NCBI RefSeq assembly: GCF_004916905.1
Contig: NZ_SDLV01000010.1
Location: forward strand, 124,001-188,000
Direction: 5' to 3'
Length of the DNA: 64,000 bases
Origin: Chryseobacterium candidae
GTDB lineage: Bacteria > Bacteroidota > Bacteroidia > Flavobacteriales > Weeksellaceae
Shown here: piece after piece, positions 16,817 to 26,254 of the stretch
Layout: the number at the start of each line of letters is the position of its first letter
How positions within the stretch are numbered: position 1 is the stretch's first letter
The notes under the pieces: model-generated
Databases searched by the model: none
Told to the model about the DNA's origin: nothing
What the model saw: the letters and a program-made list of their open reading frames with translations, nothing else
Program-made: the position numbers and the translations under genes

Positions 16817-18601
16817 ATGAAAACAAAATTCCAGGAAACTCTAAACCGGGCCAATGAAGTCATTTTCCGATATCCTATGGTTTTGGTAATGGCTTTATTA
16901 GCTTCTGTTGCCGTCATCTGCATTGTGGAAATCGAACGCAGTGAAATTACTTCTTATATTAAATTCATCATTTGTTCCTGTCTTGGAATTTCTCTGATGT
17001 TTGCATTAAAAATGTTGTCCCAGAGAATCGGGAAAGAGTTACTGCTGCAGGTATCCGGTATAATTTTCCTTATAGTTTTTTATTGTATTCTCCCCGATAA
17101 AAAAAACAATTTTACAGAAGTTTATGCTTATACCATCGCTGTTACTGCCCTTCTATCCCACTTACTGGTATCATTTGTTCCTTTTCTGGAGAAAGACAGG
17201 GAACTCAGATTCTGGCAGTACAACAAAAATCTTTTTATCAATATCTTTCTCACCGTAATATTTACAGGAGTTCTGACTGGCGGTGTGGAATTAGCAATCT
17301 TAGCGGTTGATAAACTTTTTGACTTTAACTTCCACGACAGAATTTACAGAGATACCTTCTTTGTTCTCGCTATTTTTGGAAGCAGTTTTATTTTCCTTTT
17401 ATTTAATGATAAAGGATTAAATAACCTTGAAAAAGATGGCACCTACCCTGTTGTTTTAAAGTTTTTCACTCAGTTCATTCTAATTCCGTTACTTCTTATC
17501 TATGTAACGATTCTGTATTTCTATTCTGTTAAAATACTGATCAACTGGCAGCTTCCCAGAGGCTGGGTTTCTTACCTTGTTTTAGCTTACAGCATTGTTG
17601 GCATTCTTGCATTACTTCTGGTTCATCCGTTGAAAGAAGAAAATGCAAAATCTTGGGTGAGAATATTCTCAAAAGCATTTTATTACACAATTGCTCCTTT
17701 GATCATTCTGCTTTTCACTGCTATTTTTACCAGAATTTTAGAGTATGGTTATACAGAACCAAGGTATTTCGTTCTCCTTCTTGCTTTATGGCTGTTAATC
17801 ATTGTTGTTTATTTTATTTTCAACAAAAAAGCTACGATAAAGTTCATCCCTGTCAGCTTATTTTTATTTGGAGTTTTTGCATTAATTTTCCCTTACCTTA
17901 ATGCATTCAGTGTAGCTAAGAGAAGTCAGAAAACAGAATTAATGAATATTTTAAACCAGTATCAGCTAATGAGTGCCGGCAAGATTAACTTTCAGCAAAA
18001 AGTTACAGATACCGTCCGTAATGAAATTGCTGATAAATTTGAGTTTCTGGCCGAAAGAAAGCAAAGTAAATTTCTATCATCGCTGCTAAATGAAAAAGAT
18101 CAGGCTGAATTAGATGATAATATTAAAAACGGCACATTTTATAATATCAATTATAATATTCAGAACAAATTTTCGGAGGTAGATGTCACTGTAAAAAACA
18201 GAGCATATGAAATGAACAGACTCGTTCTTGTTCGTGAAGAACAGGCCGTAGAACTCGGGAATTATCAATATTTGATTTCTTTCCATAGGTATAGCAGAGA
18301 GACCCAAAAACTAAATAATGACCAGTTTGAACTGACAGACGAACTGACAGAAAAATCCTCATTGAAACTTAATTTAAATTCTCAGGAAGAAATAGATTTC
18401 GGACCACAGATTATCAAGCTATTTGAGAAAAATAAAGACAAAACCGGAACCGTAAAAGTGCCGGAAATAGCAATGGAATCTGATGTAGGCAAATATCATG
18501 TTAAAATTATTTTCAGTGAAATTACGCGGGAGAAATATTCTGAAGATGATGTTCCCAGCATTTATTATGAAAATGTTTATATATTGCTAAGATTGAAGTA
18601 A
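16817..18601 (+). CDS. DUF4153 domain membrane protein
   Basis: This 594-residue protein has about 10-12 hydrophobic segments in residues ~18-365, followed by a soluble C-terminal domain of ~230 residues. The pattern, including RELRFWQYNKNLFINIFLT and FTGVLTGGVELAILAVDKLF, fits the DUF4153 family common in Bacteroidota and Firmicutes, whose function is not established. It is the last gene of the PAP2-BlaI operon (24 bases after the repressor stop), so it may be a target or partner of the repressor. Confidence 0.75.
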   Translation: MKTKFQETLNRANEVIFRYPMVLVMALLASVAVICIVEIERSEITSYIKFIICSCLGISLMFALKMLSQRIGKELLLQVSGIIFLIVFYCILPDKKNNFTEVYAYTIAVTALLSHLLVSFVPFLEKDRELRFWQYNKNLFINIFLTVIFTGVLTGGVELAILAVDKLFDFNFHDRIYRDTFFVLAIFGSSFIFLLFNDKGLNNLEKDGTYPVVLKFFTQFILIPLLLIYVTILYFYSVKILINWQLPRGWVSYLVLAYSIVGILALLLVHPLKEENAKSWVRIFSKAFYYTIAPLIILLFTAIFTRILEYGYTEPRYFVLLLALWLLIIVVYFIFNKKATIKFIPVSLFLFGVFALIFPYLNAFSVAKRSQKTELMNILNQYQLMSAGKINFQQKVTDTVRNEIADKFEFLAERKQSKFLSSLLNEKDQAELDDNIKNGTFYNINYNIQNKFSEVDVTVKNRAYEMNRLVLVREEQAVELGNYQYLISFHRYSRETQKLNNDQFELTDELTEKSSLKLNLNSQEEIDFGPQIIKLFEKNKDKTGTVKVPEIAMESDVGKYHVKIIFSEITREKYSEDDVPSIYYENVYILLRLK

Positions 18602-18610
18602 ATGATATCA

Positions 18611-18649
18611 ATTATACGAGACTGCTCTTCTTGGGCAGCCTCGTATAAT
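18611..18649 (+). terminator. Strong hairpin after the DUF4153 gene
   Basis: Perfect ten-base arms ATTATACGAG and CTCGTATAAT are extended by CTGC/GCAG after one mismatch, with a nine-base loop. It starts nine bases after the stop. No T run follows, so it may act as an mRNA 3'-end stabiliser or a repeat rather than a classical terminator. Confidence 0.55.
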
Positions 18650-18721
18650 CTGTATAGGAATGCTATTCTATTAATACTCTCTGTTGCTCTCAACAGTGAT
18701 TCGCAGAAGAATAAATTCCAT

Positions 18722-18746
18722 AAAAAAAGCGGCTTAAAAGCCGCTT
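18722..18746 (-). terminator. Terminator of the RRM protein gene
   Basis: The stem AAGCGGC/GCCGCTT with loop TTAAAA is followed on the minus strand by seven T. It ends eight bases past the RRM gene stop. Confidence 0.88.
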
Positions 18747-18753
18747 CATATTT

Positions 18754-19104
18754 TTACCAACGATTTCCGCCTCCGCCACGGTTGTTACCATAGCCTCCGC
18801 CTCTATTGTTGTTGTTACCATAACCTCCACCTCTGTTGTTATCAAAGCTTCTTCTTGGCTTTTCTTCTCTTGGCTTAGCTTCAGATACATTTAGAGCTTT
18901 TCCGTTGAATTCTTTCTGGTTAAGAGATTCAATAGCTTGCTTTCCTTCTTCATCACCCATTTCTACGAAACCGAAACCTCTGGAACGACCAGTTTCTCTG
19001 TCTGTAACGATTTTAGCTGATGATACATCCCCAAATTCTGCGAATAGATCGTGCAACTCATACTCTTTAGTTGCGTAATTGATGTTTGAAACAAAAATGT
19101 TCAT
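18754..19104 (-). CDS. RRM-domain RNA-binding protein with Gly/Asn-rich tail
   Basis: This 116-residue protein has a single RNA recognition motif: RNP2 IFVSNI at 3-8 and RNP1 RGFGFVEM at 42-49. A tail of RGGGYGNN-type repeats from ~89 to the end resembles cyanobacterial and bacterial Rbp proteins. It binds single-stranded RNA and probably acts in mRNA folding or cold response. The tail is encoded by a short tandem repeat, so copy number may vary between strains. A TATATTTG element at 19183-19190 would give a 5' leader of ~70 bases. Confidence 0.93.
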   Translation of the reverse strand: MNIFVSNINYATKEYELHDLFAEFGDVSSAKIVTDRETGRSRGFGFVEMGDEEGKQAIESLNQKEFNGKALNVSEAKPREEKPRRSFDNNRGGGYGNNNNRGGGYGNNRGGGGNRW

Positions 19105-19182
19105 TTTAAATAAATTAAAAAATTAATAAAAATTTGGTATATAAAAGAAAAACAACATAAATTAATGAACAAATATTGATTC

Positions 19183-19190
19183 CAAATATA
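19183..19190 (-). promoter_or_regulatory. -7 element (TATATTTG) for the RRM gene
   Basis: A minus-strand TATATTTG lies 78 bases before the ATG at 19104. It implies an AT-rich leader, as cold-responsive RNA-binding genes often have. Confidence 0.4.
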
Positions 19191-19479
19191 AACGTATGCA
19201 AGATACAATTAAAAATTTCAAATCAAAGCTTTTTTTAAATATTTCTTACATTATGTTTAATCTAAAAATAAAACAAGCACATAAAACAAAATAAAACCTC
19301 TGAAAATCAAACACTTAAATAAAAACATATTTAATCATAAAGTTAGTTAAAGGTTTAAAAACAAATGCCAATACTGAGCACTCAAAATCAAGTTACTAAG
19401 ATACACATCATTCTATTTATCAACTTCCTTGCCCCCCTATTCTACTTAACATTTAAAATGCTAAAACAAAAATATAAAA
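19191..19479. other. AT-rich intergenic stretch
   Basis: No gene or strong hairpin is visible between the RRM promoter and the DUF6157-like remnant. It is A-rich on the plus strand. Confidence 0.5.
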
Positions 19480-19886
19480 CCATACATCACCAATTATACT
19501 AACACACTCATTGAAATTACCGAAGACTGCTCTGTTTTCCAGGCACAGGTTCATCCTGAAAAGAAAGAAAAAACACTCGCCAATCTACCATATGAGAAAC
19601 TTATAAAAGTTCCTATCAATGTTCATCCGATCATCTAATTTTTAAATGCTATGCTATTAAAAATGAAATTTCAGACAACGAAAAAGAGAATGAAAGACAA
19701 AAGTTCTTTTCTAAGGGCCAACGCTGCCTCAGATGTTCTCCTTTAGCGAAAAAGTATGGATTGGGATTCCATCATAATCCGGAATGAAAAGTAACGATGA
19801 TTGCCATAGAAAGTAAAGAATATCAAACACTGCTGAATGATTCTTCTATAACAAAAACGAAAGCCACGCGCTCCAAAAGAAAATGA
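19480..19886 (+). pseudogene. Degraded DUF6157-like gene
   Basis: Conceptual translation in two frames recovers one protein. The first part is ITNYTNTLIEITEDC and on to TLANLPYEKLIKV. After a frameshift near 19630 the second part reads SDHLIFKCYAIKNEIS, then FFSKGQRCLRCSPLAKKYG, GFHHNPE, then (after a TGA where Gly is expected) KVTMIAIESKEYQTLL, ending KATRSKRK and a stop at 19884. The pattern matches my recollection of DUF6157, a small Bacteroidota family of unknown function. The start codon is also lost (ATA, with a probable base deletion). At least three lesions indicate an old pseudogene. Confidence 0.7.
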
Positions 19887-19931
19887 TTGAGAAAATGAAT
19901 GATTCTTTTCAGATCAATAAATACTATTCTT

Positions 19932-19962
19932 TTGAAAAGATCAGCTTTTAACACTAAATTTG
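19932..19962 (+). promoter_or_regulatory. Promoter (TTG-N20-TAAATTTG) for the thioesterase-AraC genes
   Basis: TTG at 19932-19934, 20 bases, then TAAATTTG at 19955-19962. It lies 19 bases before the ATG at 19982 and inside the gap after the pseudogene. Confidence 0.65.
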
Positions 19963-19981
19963 TGCTGCAAATTATTAACAG

Positions 19982-20377
19982 ATGAACTACCATACCAGAA
20001 AATGGGTAAAGCCCGAAGATTTAAACCCCAATCATTCACTTTTCGGAGGAAGACTTCTTCAATGGATAGATGAAGAGGCTGCTCTTTATGCTATTATTCA
20101 GTTAGAAAATACCAAAGTAGTAACCAAATTTATTTCTGAAATCAACTTTGTCAGCTCAGCCAAACAAGGAGATATTATAGAGATAGGAATTGAAGCTACT
20201 CATTTCGGATCTTCTTCTATTACTTTAAGATGTGATGTAAGAAACAAAATGACTCATCAAACCATCATTACTGTAGAAAGAATTGTCATGGTGAACCTTA
20301 ACGAAGAAGGCAATCCTGCTCCTCATGGCAAAACCCAGATAGAATTTGTAAAAGACAGGTTAAACAACAACCTATGA
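19982..20377 (+). CDS. Acyl-CoA thioesterase (hot-dog fold)
   Basis: This 131-residue single hot-dog domain has the acyl-CoA hydrolase pattern NPNHSLFGGRLLQWIDEEA near the N-terminus (Asn and Asp catalytic region), then FVSSAKQGDIIEI and the strand SSSITLRCDV. It probably hydrolyses medium or long acyl-CoAs in the cytoplasm. Its stop overlaps the start of the AraC-type gene by four bases (ATGA), so the two are translationally coupled. The functional link to copper genes downstream is unclear. Confidence 0.85.
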   Translation: MNYHTRKWVKPEDLNPNHSLFGGRLLQWIDEEAALYAIIQLENTKVVTKFISEINFVSSAKQGDIIEIGIEATHFGSSSITLRCDVRNKMTHQTIITVERIVMVNLNEEGNPAPHGKTQIEFVKDRLNNNL

Positions 20378-20934
20378 AGATCTTTATAAAAAATATGGTC
20401 TGCAACAGATGCATTGCGGCGGTAGAAACTATTTTCCGTAATGCAGAGGTAAAGACAGCGAATGTTTTACTGGGAGAAGTTGAAACAGAATCTGATATTT
20501 CTGCTCAAACAATGCATATCATAGAAAAAGAGCTGCTTGATACAGGTTTTGAAAGGATTATGGACTCTGCTCATCAGATCGTAGAAAAAATTAAAAACCT
20601 GATTATTGTCAAAATAAGTGATCTTGATATCCCGGAAGACTTCCTGCTTTCTGAATTTTTAAGTTCAAAACTTCACAAAGATTACAGCGCTCTTTCAAAA
20701 ACATTTTCACAAAACGAAAATATCACATTAGAGCAGTTTTTCATTCTTCAGAAAATTGAAAAAGTGAAGGAGCTTCTTTTATACAACGAATTCAATCTTA
20801 CCGAAATTGCAGGAAAACTCGGTTATAAGAGTGTACAGCACCTTTCTTCCCAGTTCCGTAATGTGACCGGATTCACACCCACTGAATTCAAAAAGCTCAA
20901 AGAACATCATCGCAAACCGCTTGACAATCTATAA
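20374..20934 (+). CDS. AraC-family regulator with N-terminal heavy-metal-associated-like domain
   Basis: This 186-residue protein combines two parts. Residues ~1-70 resemble a heavy-metal-associated ferredoxin-like domain with MVCNRC (Cys10, Cys13) in place of the usual GMTCxxC. Residues ~100-186 are an AraC-type double helix-turn-helix (LTEIAGKLGYKSVQHLSSQF, GFTPTEFKKL). The obvious reading is a Cu+ or similar metal sensor that controls the copper ATPase 200 bases downstream. It lacks the large sugar-binding domain of classical AraC. Metal sensing is inferred from the two cysteines and the neighbour. Confidence 0.8.
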   Translation: MKIFIKNMVCNRCIAAVETIFRNAEVKTANVLLGEVETESDISAQTMHIIEKELLDTGFERIMDSAHQIVEKIKNLIIVKISDLDIPEDFLLSEFLSSKLHKDYSALSKTFSQNENITLEQFFILQKIEKVKELLLYNEFNLTEIAGKLGYKSVQHLSSQFRNVTGFTPTEFKKLKEHHRKPLDNL

Positions 20935-21136
20935 GTTTGAGTGTTTAGGAGTAAAGGAATTAAATATTCCTATTTCACTTACAAACTCTCATACCTTACA
21001 ACTCTCAAACCCTCTTACTCTTATAATCTCCCACCCTCAAACTCTTCCACTCCACCTAATTTTATAACTATTATCCTTAAATTTATAACAACCTTCGTTT
21101 TCCATTGTGGAAATTTGCAGTATAAATTTAAGAATC

Positions 21137-23977
21137 ATGGAACAACAGTATAAAATACTCGGAATGACCTGTTCCGGCTGCCAGAAAAAGATATCAAATC
21201 AACTGAACAGTGTTGATGGTGTTAAAGCCGATGTTAATCTGGAAAACAATACAGTCACCATCACTTCCGATCATGAAGTAAAACTTTCAGTATTAAATGA
21301 TGCTCTGGCAGAAATAGGAAAATACATACTTGAAGATCCCAATACTCCTGAGACAGCCTTCGCAAAACCTCAGGACCGTGTATCGCCTTCTTCAGTATAC
21401 TATTGTCCAATGGAATGCGAAGGAGATAAAGTATATTTCAAACAGGGTGAAAGATGTCCTGTCTGCAAAATGTATCTGGTTCCTATTGAAGAAAAGCTGG
21501 CTAAAGATCCTAATCATAAACCAGCTTATTCATCAACCAACCTTCCTGAAAGCTTTAAAGATAGTATAGGGAAGCATTATTGTCCAATGTTTTGCGAAGG
21601 CGACAAAGTATATGATGAGAAAGGAAGTTGCCCTGTTTGTCATATGGATTTAGAACCGATTACGGAAGAAATTGCCCAAAAAGCAAATTCGCACCAGCAT
21701 CACTCTCATTTTCAAAGCCATAGTTATGAAACGCCTAAAGTAACTGATGAAATGGCAGGAAGATATTACTGTCCCATGTATTGTGAAGGCGACAAAACCT
21801 ACGATTCCAATGTAGGATGTCCGGTTTGCGGAATGGACCTTGTAAAATATCCTGAAAAGAAAACCGCAAAATACACCTGTCCTATGCATCCGGAAGTCAT
21901 TTGTGACGAACCGGGAGACTGCCCTATCTGTGGAATGGATCTCGTAAGAATGCCCGACAGCAGTGATAATGATGAAGATGAAACTTACAATATATTAAAA
22001 AGAAAATTCATTACTTCCCTGGCGTTTACTATACCGGTTTTCATTCTCTCAATGGGAGGAATGTTAATCAACTTTCCTTTCTCTCATCAGATTCAGGGAT
22101 TTATTGAACTTGCTTTAACACTTCCGGTGATGTTTTATTCAGGCTGGTTCCTGTTGAAAAGAGGCTGGGTTTCATTCAAAACATGGAACCTCAATATGTT
22201 CAGTCTTATTGTTCTTGGGATTGCTGCAGCATTTATTTTCAGTATTGTTGCTCTGATATTTCCAGACATTATTCCACATGAAATCCGTGGACACAATCAT
22301 GAAATCCCATTGTATTTTGAGGCAGTCTGTGTGATTTTAACCCTTGTCATTTTAGGTCAGCTGATGGAAGCCGCAGCCCATAAAAAAACAGGAAATGCCA
22401 TCAAAGAATTAATGAACCTTTCACCGGATGAAGCCAACCTTATGGTAAATGGTGAAGAAAAGAAAGTGCTGCTTTCCCAGGTAAAAATAGGAGATTTATT
22501 AAAAGTAAAACCTGGTGAAAAAATTCCTGTAGACGGAAAAATCACTGAGGGTAATTCTATTGTAGACGAAAGTATGATTACCGGAGAACCTGTTCCTGTT
22601 GAAAAAAATGTAGACGATAAAGTATCTTCCGGTACCATCAACGGAAATCAGGTATTCATTATGAAGGCAGAAAAGGTAGGCGATGAAACTCTGCTTTCCC
22701 AAATCATTAAAATGGTGAATGAAGCCAGCCGCAGTAAAGCTCCTATCCAGAAACTTACAGATAAGGTTTCAAAAGTATTTGTACCTGCAGTCATTCTTAT
22801 TGCTGTGCTTACTTTTGTTTTGTGGCAATTCTTCGGTCCGGAAGGAAAAAGAACCTTATTTGCTTTTGTGAATGCGGTTGCCGTTTTAATTGTGGCTTGT
22901 CCCTGTGCACTTGGGCTGGCAACTCCCATGTCTTTAATGGTAGGAATCGGGAAAGGTGCTAAAAACGGAATCCTTATCAAAAATGCAGAAGCTCTTGAGC
23001 AGATGAATAAAGTAAATGTTTTGATTACTGATAAAACAGGAACTTTAACAGAAGGGAAACCTTCAGTAGAACATATTGAAACAGTAAACGGAGATCAGCA
23101 TCAGATTTTAAAACTGGCTTTTTCTTTGAATCAGAATTCTGAACATCCGCTTTCCAATGCTGTCATAAAAAGAGCAAAAGAAGAGAATCTGACGGCTGAA
23201 AAAGCAGATCAGTTTGAAAATATCTCCGGAAAAGGAGTCAAAGGAAATATCAACGGCAAGACCGCTTATCTTGGAAATGAAAGTCTATTGACCTCGCATC
23301 AGATTATGATTCCGAAGAGCTTAAAACAGAAAGCATTAGAAGTTCAGTCTAAAGCCCATACGATTTCTTATATCGCACAGGATCAGCAGGTGCTGGGATT
23401 TGTAAGCTTTACAGATAAAATCAAAGAAAGCTCTAAAAAAGCCATAAAACAGCTGATGAGTGAAGGAATAGACGTCATCATGATGACAGGAGACAATGAA
23501 CATACTGCCAAAGCCGTTGCTGATGAGTTAGGAATTAAAAATTTCAAAGCCAACTGTCTTCCTGAAGATAAACTGAATGAAGTAAAAAAACTGCAGCAGC
23601 AGGGTAAAATCGTAGCGATGACCGGAGACGGGATTAATGACTCTCCTGCCCTTGCACAATCTGATGTGGGAATTGCGATGGGAACAGGAACAGATGTTGC
23701 GATTGAAAGTGCTGAGATCACTTTATTAAAAGGAGATATCTTAGGTGTTGCAAAAGCTAAATTACTGAGTGAAAAGCTCCTCAAAAACATTAAAGAAAAT
23801 CTGTTTTTCGCATTCATTTATAATGTTTTGGGTGTTCCGGTAGCGGCAGGATTATTGTATCCATTCTTTGGAATTCTGCTATCTCCGATGATTGCAGCTG
23901 CAGCAATGAGCTTCAGTTCATTATCTGTCATTCTGAATTCATTAAGGTTAAATTCTGTAGATCTGGATATACAATAA
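21137..23977 (+). CDS. copA: Copper-exporting P1B-type ATPase with HMA and four cysteine-rich metal-binding repeats
   Basis: I start it at the ATG at 21137 (946 residues); the upstream GTG adds ten residues of no family character. Domains: an HMA domain with GMTCSGC (Cys12, Cys15); four repeats of the YxCPMxCEGDK...CPVCGMDL type at ~89-114, ~148-172, ~211-235 and ~247-269; a His-rich linker ([10 protein letters not shown]) between the second and third; then the P-type core with TGEP (482-485), the ion-path CPC at 588-590, phosphorylation site DKTGT at 632-636 and TGDGIND. It exports Cu+ (or Ag+) from the cytoplasm. The repeats resemble the heavy-metal-binding domain found in CusB/CopA-like proteins, and four copies is a rich set. 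Confidence 0.93.
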   Translation: MEQQYKILGMTCSGCQKKISNQLNSVDGVKADVNLENNTVTITSDHEVKLSVLNDALAEIGKYILEDPNTPETAFAKPQDRVSPSSVYYCPMECEGDKVYFKQGERCPVCKMYLVPIEEKLAKDPNHKPAYSSTNLPESFKDSIGKHYCPMFCEGDKVYDEKGSCPVCHMDLEPITEEIAQKANSHQHHSHFQSHSYETPKVTDEMAGRYYCPMYCEGDKTYDSNVGCPVCGMDLVKYPEKKTAKYTCPMHPEVICDEPGDCPICGMDLVRMPDSSDNDEDETYNILKRKFITSLAFTIPVFILSMGGMLINFPFSHQIQGFIELALTLPVMFYSGWFLLKRGWVSFKTWNLNMFSLIVLGIAAAFIFSIVALIFPDIIPHEIRGHNHEIPLYFEAVCVILTLVILGQLMEAAAHKKTGNAIKELMNLSPDEANLMVNGEEKKVLLSQVKIGDLLKVKPGEKIPVDGKITEGNSIVDESMITGEPVPVEKNVDDKVSSGTINGNQVFIMKAEKVGDETLLSQIIKMVNEASRSKAPIQKLTDKVSKVFVPAVILIAVLTFVLWQFFGPEGKRTLFAFVNAVAVLIVACPCALGLATPMSLMVGIGKGAKNGILIKNAEALEQMNKVNVLITDKTGTLTEGKPSVEHIETVNGDQHQILKLAFSLNQNSEHPLSNAVIKRAKEENLTAEKADQFENISGKGVKGNINGKTAYLGNESLLTSHQIMIPKSLKQKALEVQSKAHTISYIAQDQQVLGFVSFTDKIKESSKKAIKQLMSEGIDVIMMTGDNEHTAKAVADELGIKNFKANCLPEDKLNEVKKLQQQGKIVAMTGDGINDSPALAQSDVGIAMGTGTDVAIESAEITLLKGDILGVAKAKLLSEKLLKNIKENLFFAFIYNVLGVPVAAGLLYPFFGILLSPMIAAAAMSFSSLSVILNSLRLNSVDLDIQ

Positions 23978-24071
23978 TATCTTCTACATAATATGAATTG
24001 ATGTGTCCCTTCCAGTGAAAACAGTTTCAACAGGTTTAGCCTGACAATGCTTAAAAATTCCGGCTGGTATT

Positions 24072-24107
24072 CGGGTTGTCACCCTGAGCCTGTAGAAGGG
24101 CTGTCAA
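24072..24107. repeat. Fragment of a widespread CACCCTGAGCCTGT-type repeat
   Basis: TTGTCACCCTGAGCCTGTAG followed by AAGGGC resembles a short intergenic motif known from many bacterial genomes. It is intergenic, after copA. A related motif fragment lies at 51269-51290. Confidence 0.4.
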
Positions 24108-24161
24108 TAAGAAAACCTTTGTTAATCATTAATCTCGAGTATTAATTAAAAGGATAAGCCA

Positions 24162-24203
24162 ATAAATGAGTTTTGTCTTTCTGTAATAACAAAACTCATT
24201 TAT
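24162..24203. terminator. Hairpin between copA and the 24217 gene
   Basis: Perfect 15-base arms ATAAATGAGTTTTGT and ACAAAACTCATTTAT with a 12-base loop lie between convergent genes. There is no clear T run on either side, so the terminator role is inferred from position. Confidence 0.6.
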
Positions 24204-24216
24204 ATATTGATATGCA

Positions 24217-25041
24217 TTATTTTTCCATTAAAACATCAACATTGATGGACGGTTCTCCTGAAGAATATTTTTGCCATTCTCCAAAATAATTTCTGTAGTA
24301 TGTGTTTTTTGAAAATGCGAAGATATTTCCCCCCAAATAAAGCTCTCCTTTAAAATCTTCAGAAACACGAAATGAAACAAAAAAATCTTGATCTATCCAG
24401 ATATTTTTATCTGAAACATCAAGACTTAATGTATTATTTTTAATATCATCCTTGGTAAATGTAAGTTTTAAAGTTTCATTCACCTGAGACTCACCTGGAA
24501 GATCATTTATAGAATTTTGAACATCAAAGATAATTGCAACAGGCTGTTCAAAAGAAAAATAAGCTAAGCTGATATTAATATTCTTTATTTTAATTCTTTT
24601 ATTATTCTTTACCTTAATAGCATATTCCCGGAATAGCCTTTCTGGCTTATCAGAATTGTACCCTCCATAAGAACGCTTTGAATTTTTAGTTCCGAAGTTT
24701 TTCGTTATATATTTTTTGGAGATAACTTCGATATTGGGAATTTCAATGGATTTATTTTTAAGTAAAACAGTATGATCTGGCAAAACCAAAAAATCAGAAA
24801 GTTTCATACGGAAAGTTTCATATCCACTTATCTCTACTTTTACAACTTTACTTTTTGCTATATCCGTAATATCAAGAGTATAGTTTCCTGCATGATCGGT
24901 AATATCCCCTACATTCTCATTTTCCACTCCAATTCTTGCATCCGACACCGGGCCTTCTTTATCTGTTAAAATTCTTCCAGAAATCTTCTGAGCAGAAAAT
25001 TGCCCGGCCAAAAGAACAATAATTAAATATCTAAAACTCAT
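24217..25041 (-). CDS. Secreted protein with carboxypeptidase-regulatory-like domain
   Basis: The start at 25041 gives a clean signal peptide (MSFRYLIIVLLAGQFSAQ); frames further upstream begin at TTG or a less likely ATG. The mature part starts with a CarboxypepD_reg-like beta-sandwich (KISGRILTDKEGPVSDARIG, then DHAGNYTLDI), as in outer-membrane and surface proteins of Bacteroidota. The remaining ~180 residues, including RSYGGYNSDKPERLF and a strand-rich C-terminus, match no family I know. It is about 274 residues, probably periplasmic or outer-membrane associated. It stands alone between convergent copA and a divergent deacetylase. Confidence 0.7.
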   Translation of the reverse strand: MSFRYLIIVLLAGQFSAQKISGRILTDKEGPVSDARIGVENENVGDITDHAGNYTLDITDIAKSKVVKVEISGYETFRMKLSDFLVLPDHTVLLKNKSIEIPNIEVISKKYITKNFGTKNSKRSYGGYNSDKPERLFREYAIKVKNNKRIKIKNINISLAYFSFEQPVAIIFDVQNSINDLPGESQVNETLKLTFTKDDIKNNTLSLDVSDKNIWIDQDFFVSFRVSEDFKGELYLGGNIFAFSKNTYYRNYFGEWQKYSSGEPSINVDVLMEK

Positions 25042-25310
25042 CAATATCAAAATAATCATGCAATATAGTAACAATATTGAAATTCCAGCATTAGTAGAAA
25101 AAAACTATCGTTTTCATATTTATAAATGTTAAATTTTACAGAAAAGCAGATCATAAATTTACAATTCATCAGGTAATGCAAACATCGTTTAAAATAAAGT
25201 TCTTAAAATAAACTTAAAAAGAAAAATACCTGCACAGCATGGCATATAATTTGTTAATTTTCAGCTGTTATTTTTAACGATTTTTAACAATTTAATACTC
25301 CATTATCTTT

Positions 25311-26180
25311 ATGAAAAAAATTTTTGCGGGAAAGTCAAAAAATATGACTTTTCTAGGGATGGTTGCATTGATGAGTGCAACTTCGGCTTTATTAAACAGC
25401 TGTAATTTCAAGAATGAGGTGAACAATGTCCCCGTCGTCAGTTCACAGGAACATCCTTCCGCAGAAATAATCCCCAATAATATGGATGATGAAAGTGTTG
25501 ATCCGGATAAAAGAGTAATCTACCTTACCTTTGATGACGGCCCCAATCAGGGAACTGAAAATCTTTTAAAAATCCTGGACAAAAGAAATGTTTGCGCCAC
25601 TGCCTTTCTGGTAGGGAAACATGCTTATGGCAGTAAAAAACAGAAGGATGACCTTCTCTTGCTTAAGCAAAACCCCTTGATAGAACTGGCGAACCATAGC
25701 TTTTCCCATGCCCACAACAAATACACAGATTTTTATAAAAATGCTGATGCTGTAGTTCACGATTTTGATATCGCCAAAGACAGCCTGAAACTTACCGATA
25801 AAATAGCACGAACTCCCGGAAGAAATATCTGGAGGCTCAACAATATTAATGTAACAGATATTAAAAGTTCTACTGTGGCAGCAGATGGTCTTAAAAAAGC
25901 CGGTTATAAAGTAATTGGCTGGGATCTTGAATGGAGGCCTTCTCAAAAAATGACTTTAAAAGGAAGTCATGAGGCCATGATTAAGAAAGTAGACAGCATT
26001 TTCCTGAACGATCTTGAGAAAACATCCAGACACCTGGTATTCCTTACTCACGATCAGTATCTGAGAGATGCGGATTCTATCAATGAGCTGGACATGTTTA
26101 TTGAAAAACTGCAGAAGAGCAACAGGTTTGTCTTCAGAAAAATCTCTCAGTATCCAAAGATCAATGAGGTTCTGAATTAA
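25311..26180 (+). CDS. Polysaccharide deacetylase (NodB-like) lipoprotein
   Basis: This 289-residue protein has a long signal ending LLNSC (Cys31), so it is probably a lipoprotein. The carbohydrate esterase 4 motifs are present in order: TFDDGP (73-78), HSFSH (His129, His133 as metal ligands), RTPGRN, GWDLEW and LTHDQ. The enzymes remove N-acetyl groups from peptidoglycan, chitin or exopolysaccharide in the periplasm or at the surface. The gene is monocistronic and divergent from the 24217 gene. Confidence 0.88.
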   Translation: MKKIFAGKSKNMTFLGMVALMSATSALLNSCNFKNEVNNVPVVSSQEHPSAEIIPNNMDDESVDPDKRVIYLTFDDGPNQGTENLLKILDKRNVCATAFLVGKHAYGSKKQKDDLLLLKQNPLIELANHSFSHAHNKYTDFYKNADAVVHDFDIAKDSLKLTDKIARTPGRNIWRLNNINVTDIKSSTVAADGLKKAGYKVIGWDLEWRPSQKMTLKGSHEAMIKKVDSIFLNDLEKTSRHLVFLTHDQYLRDADSINELDMFIEKLQKSNRFVFRKISQYPKINEVLN

Positions 26181-26254
26181 TTTTACTGTAAAAGTACCGT
26201 GTAAAATGTATTCATCACTGGCAACTGTCAGGGAATTTTCGGAAATTTGCAACT

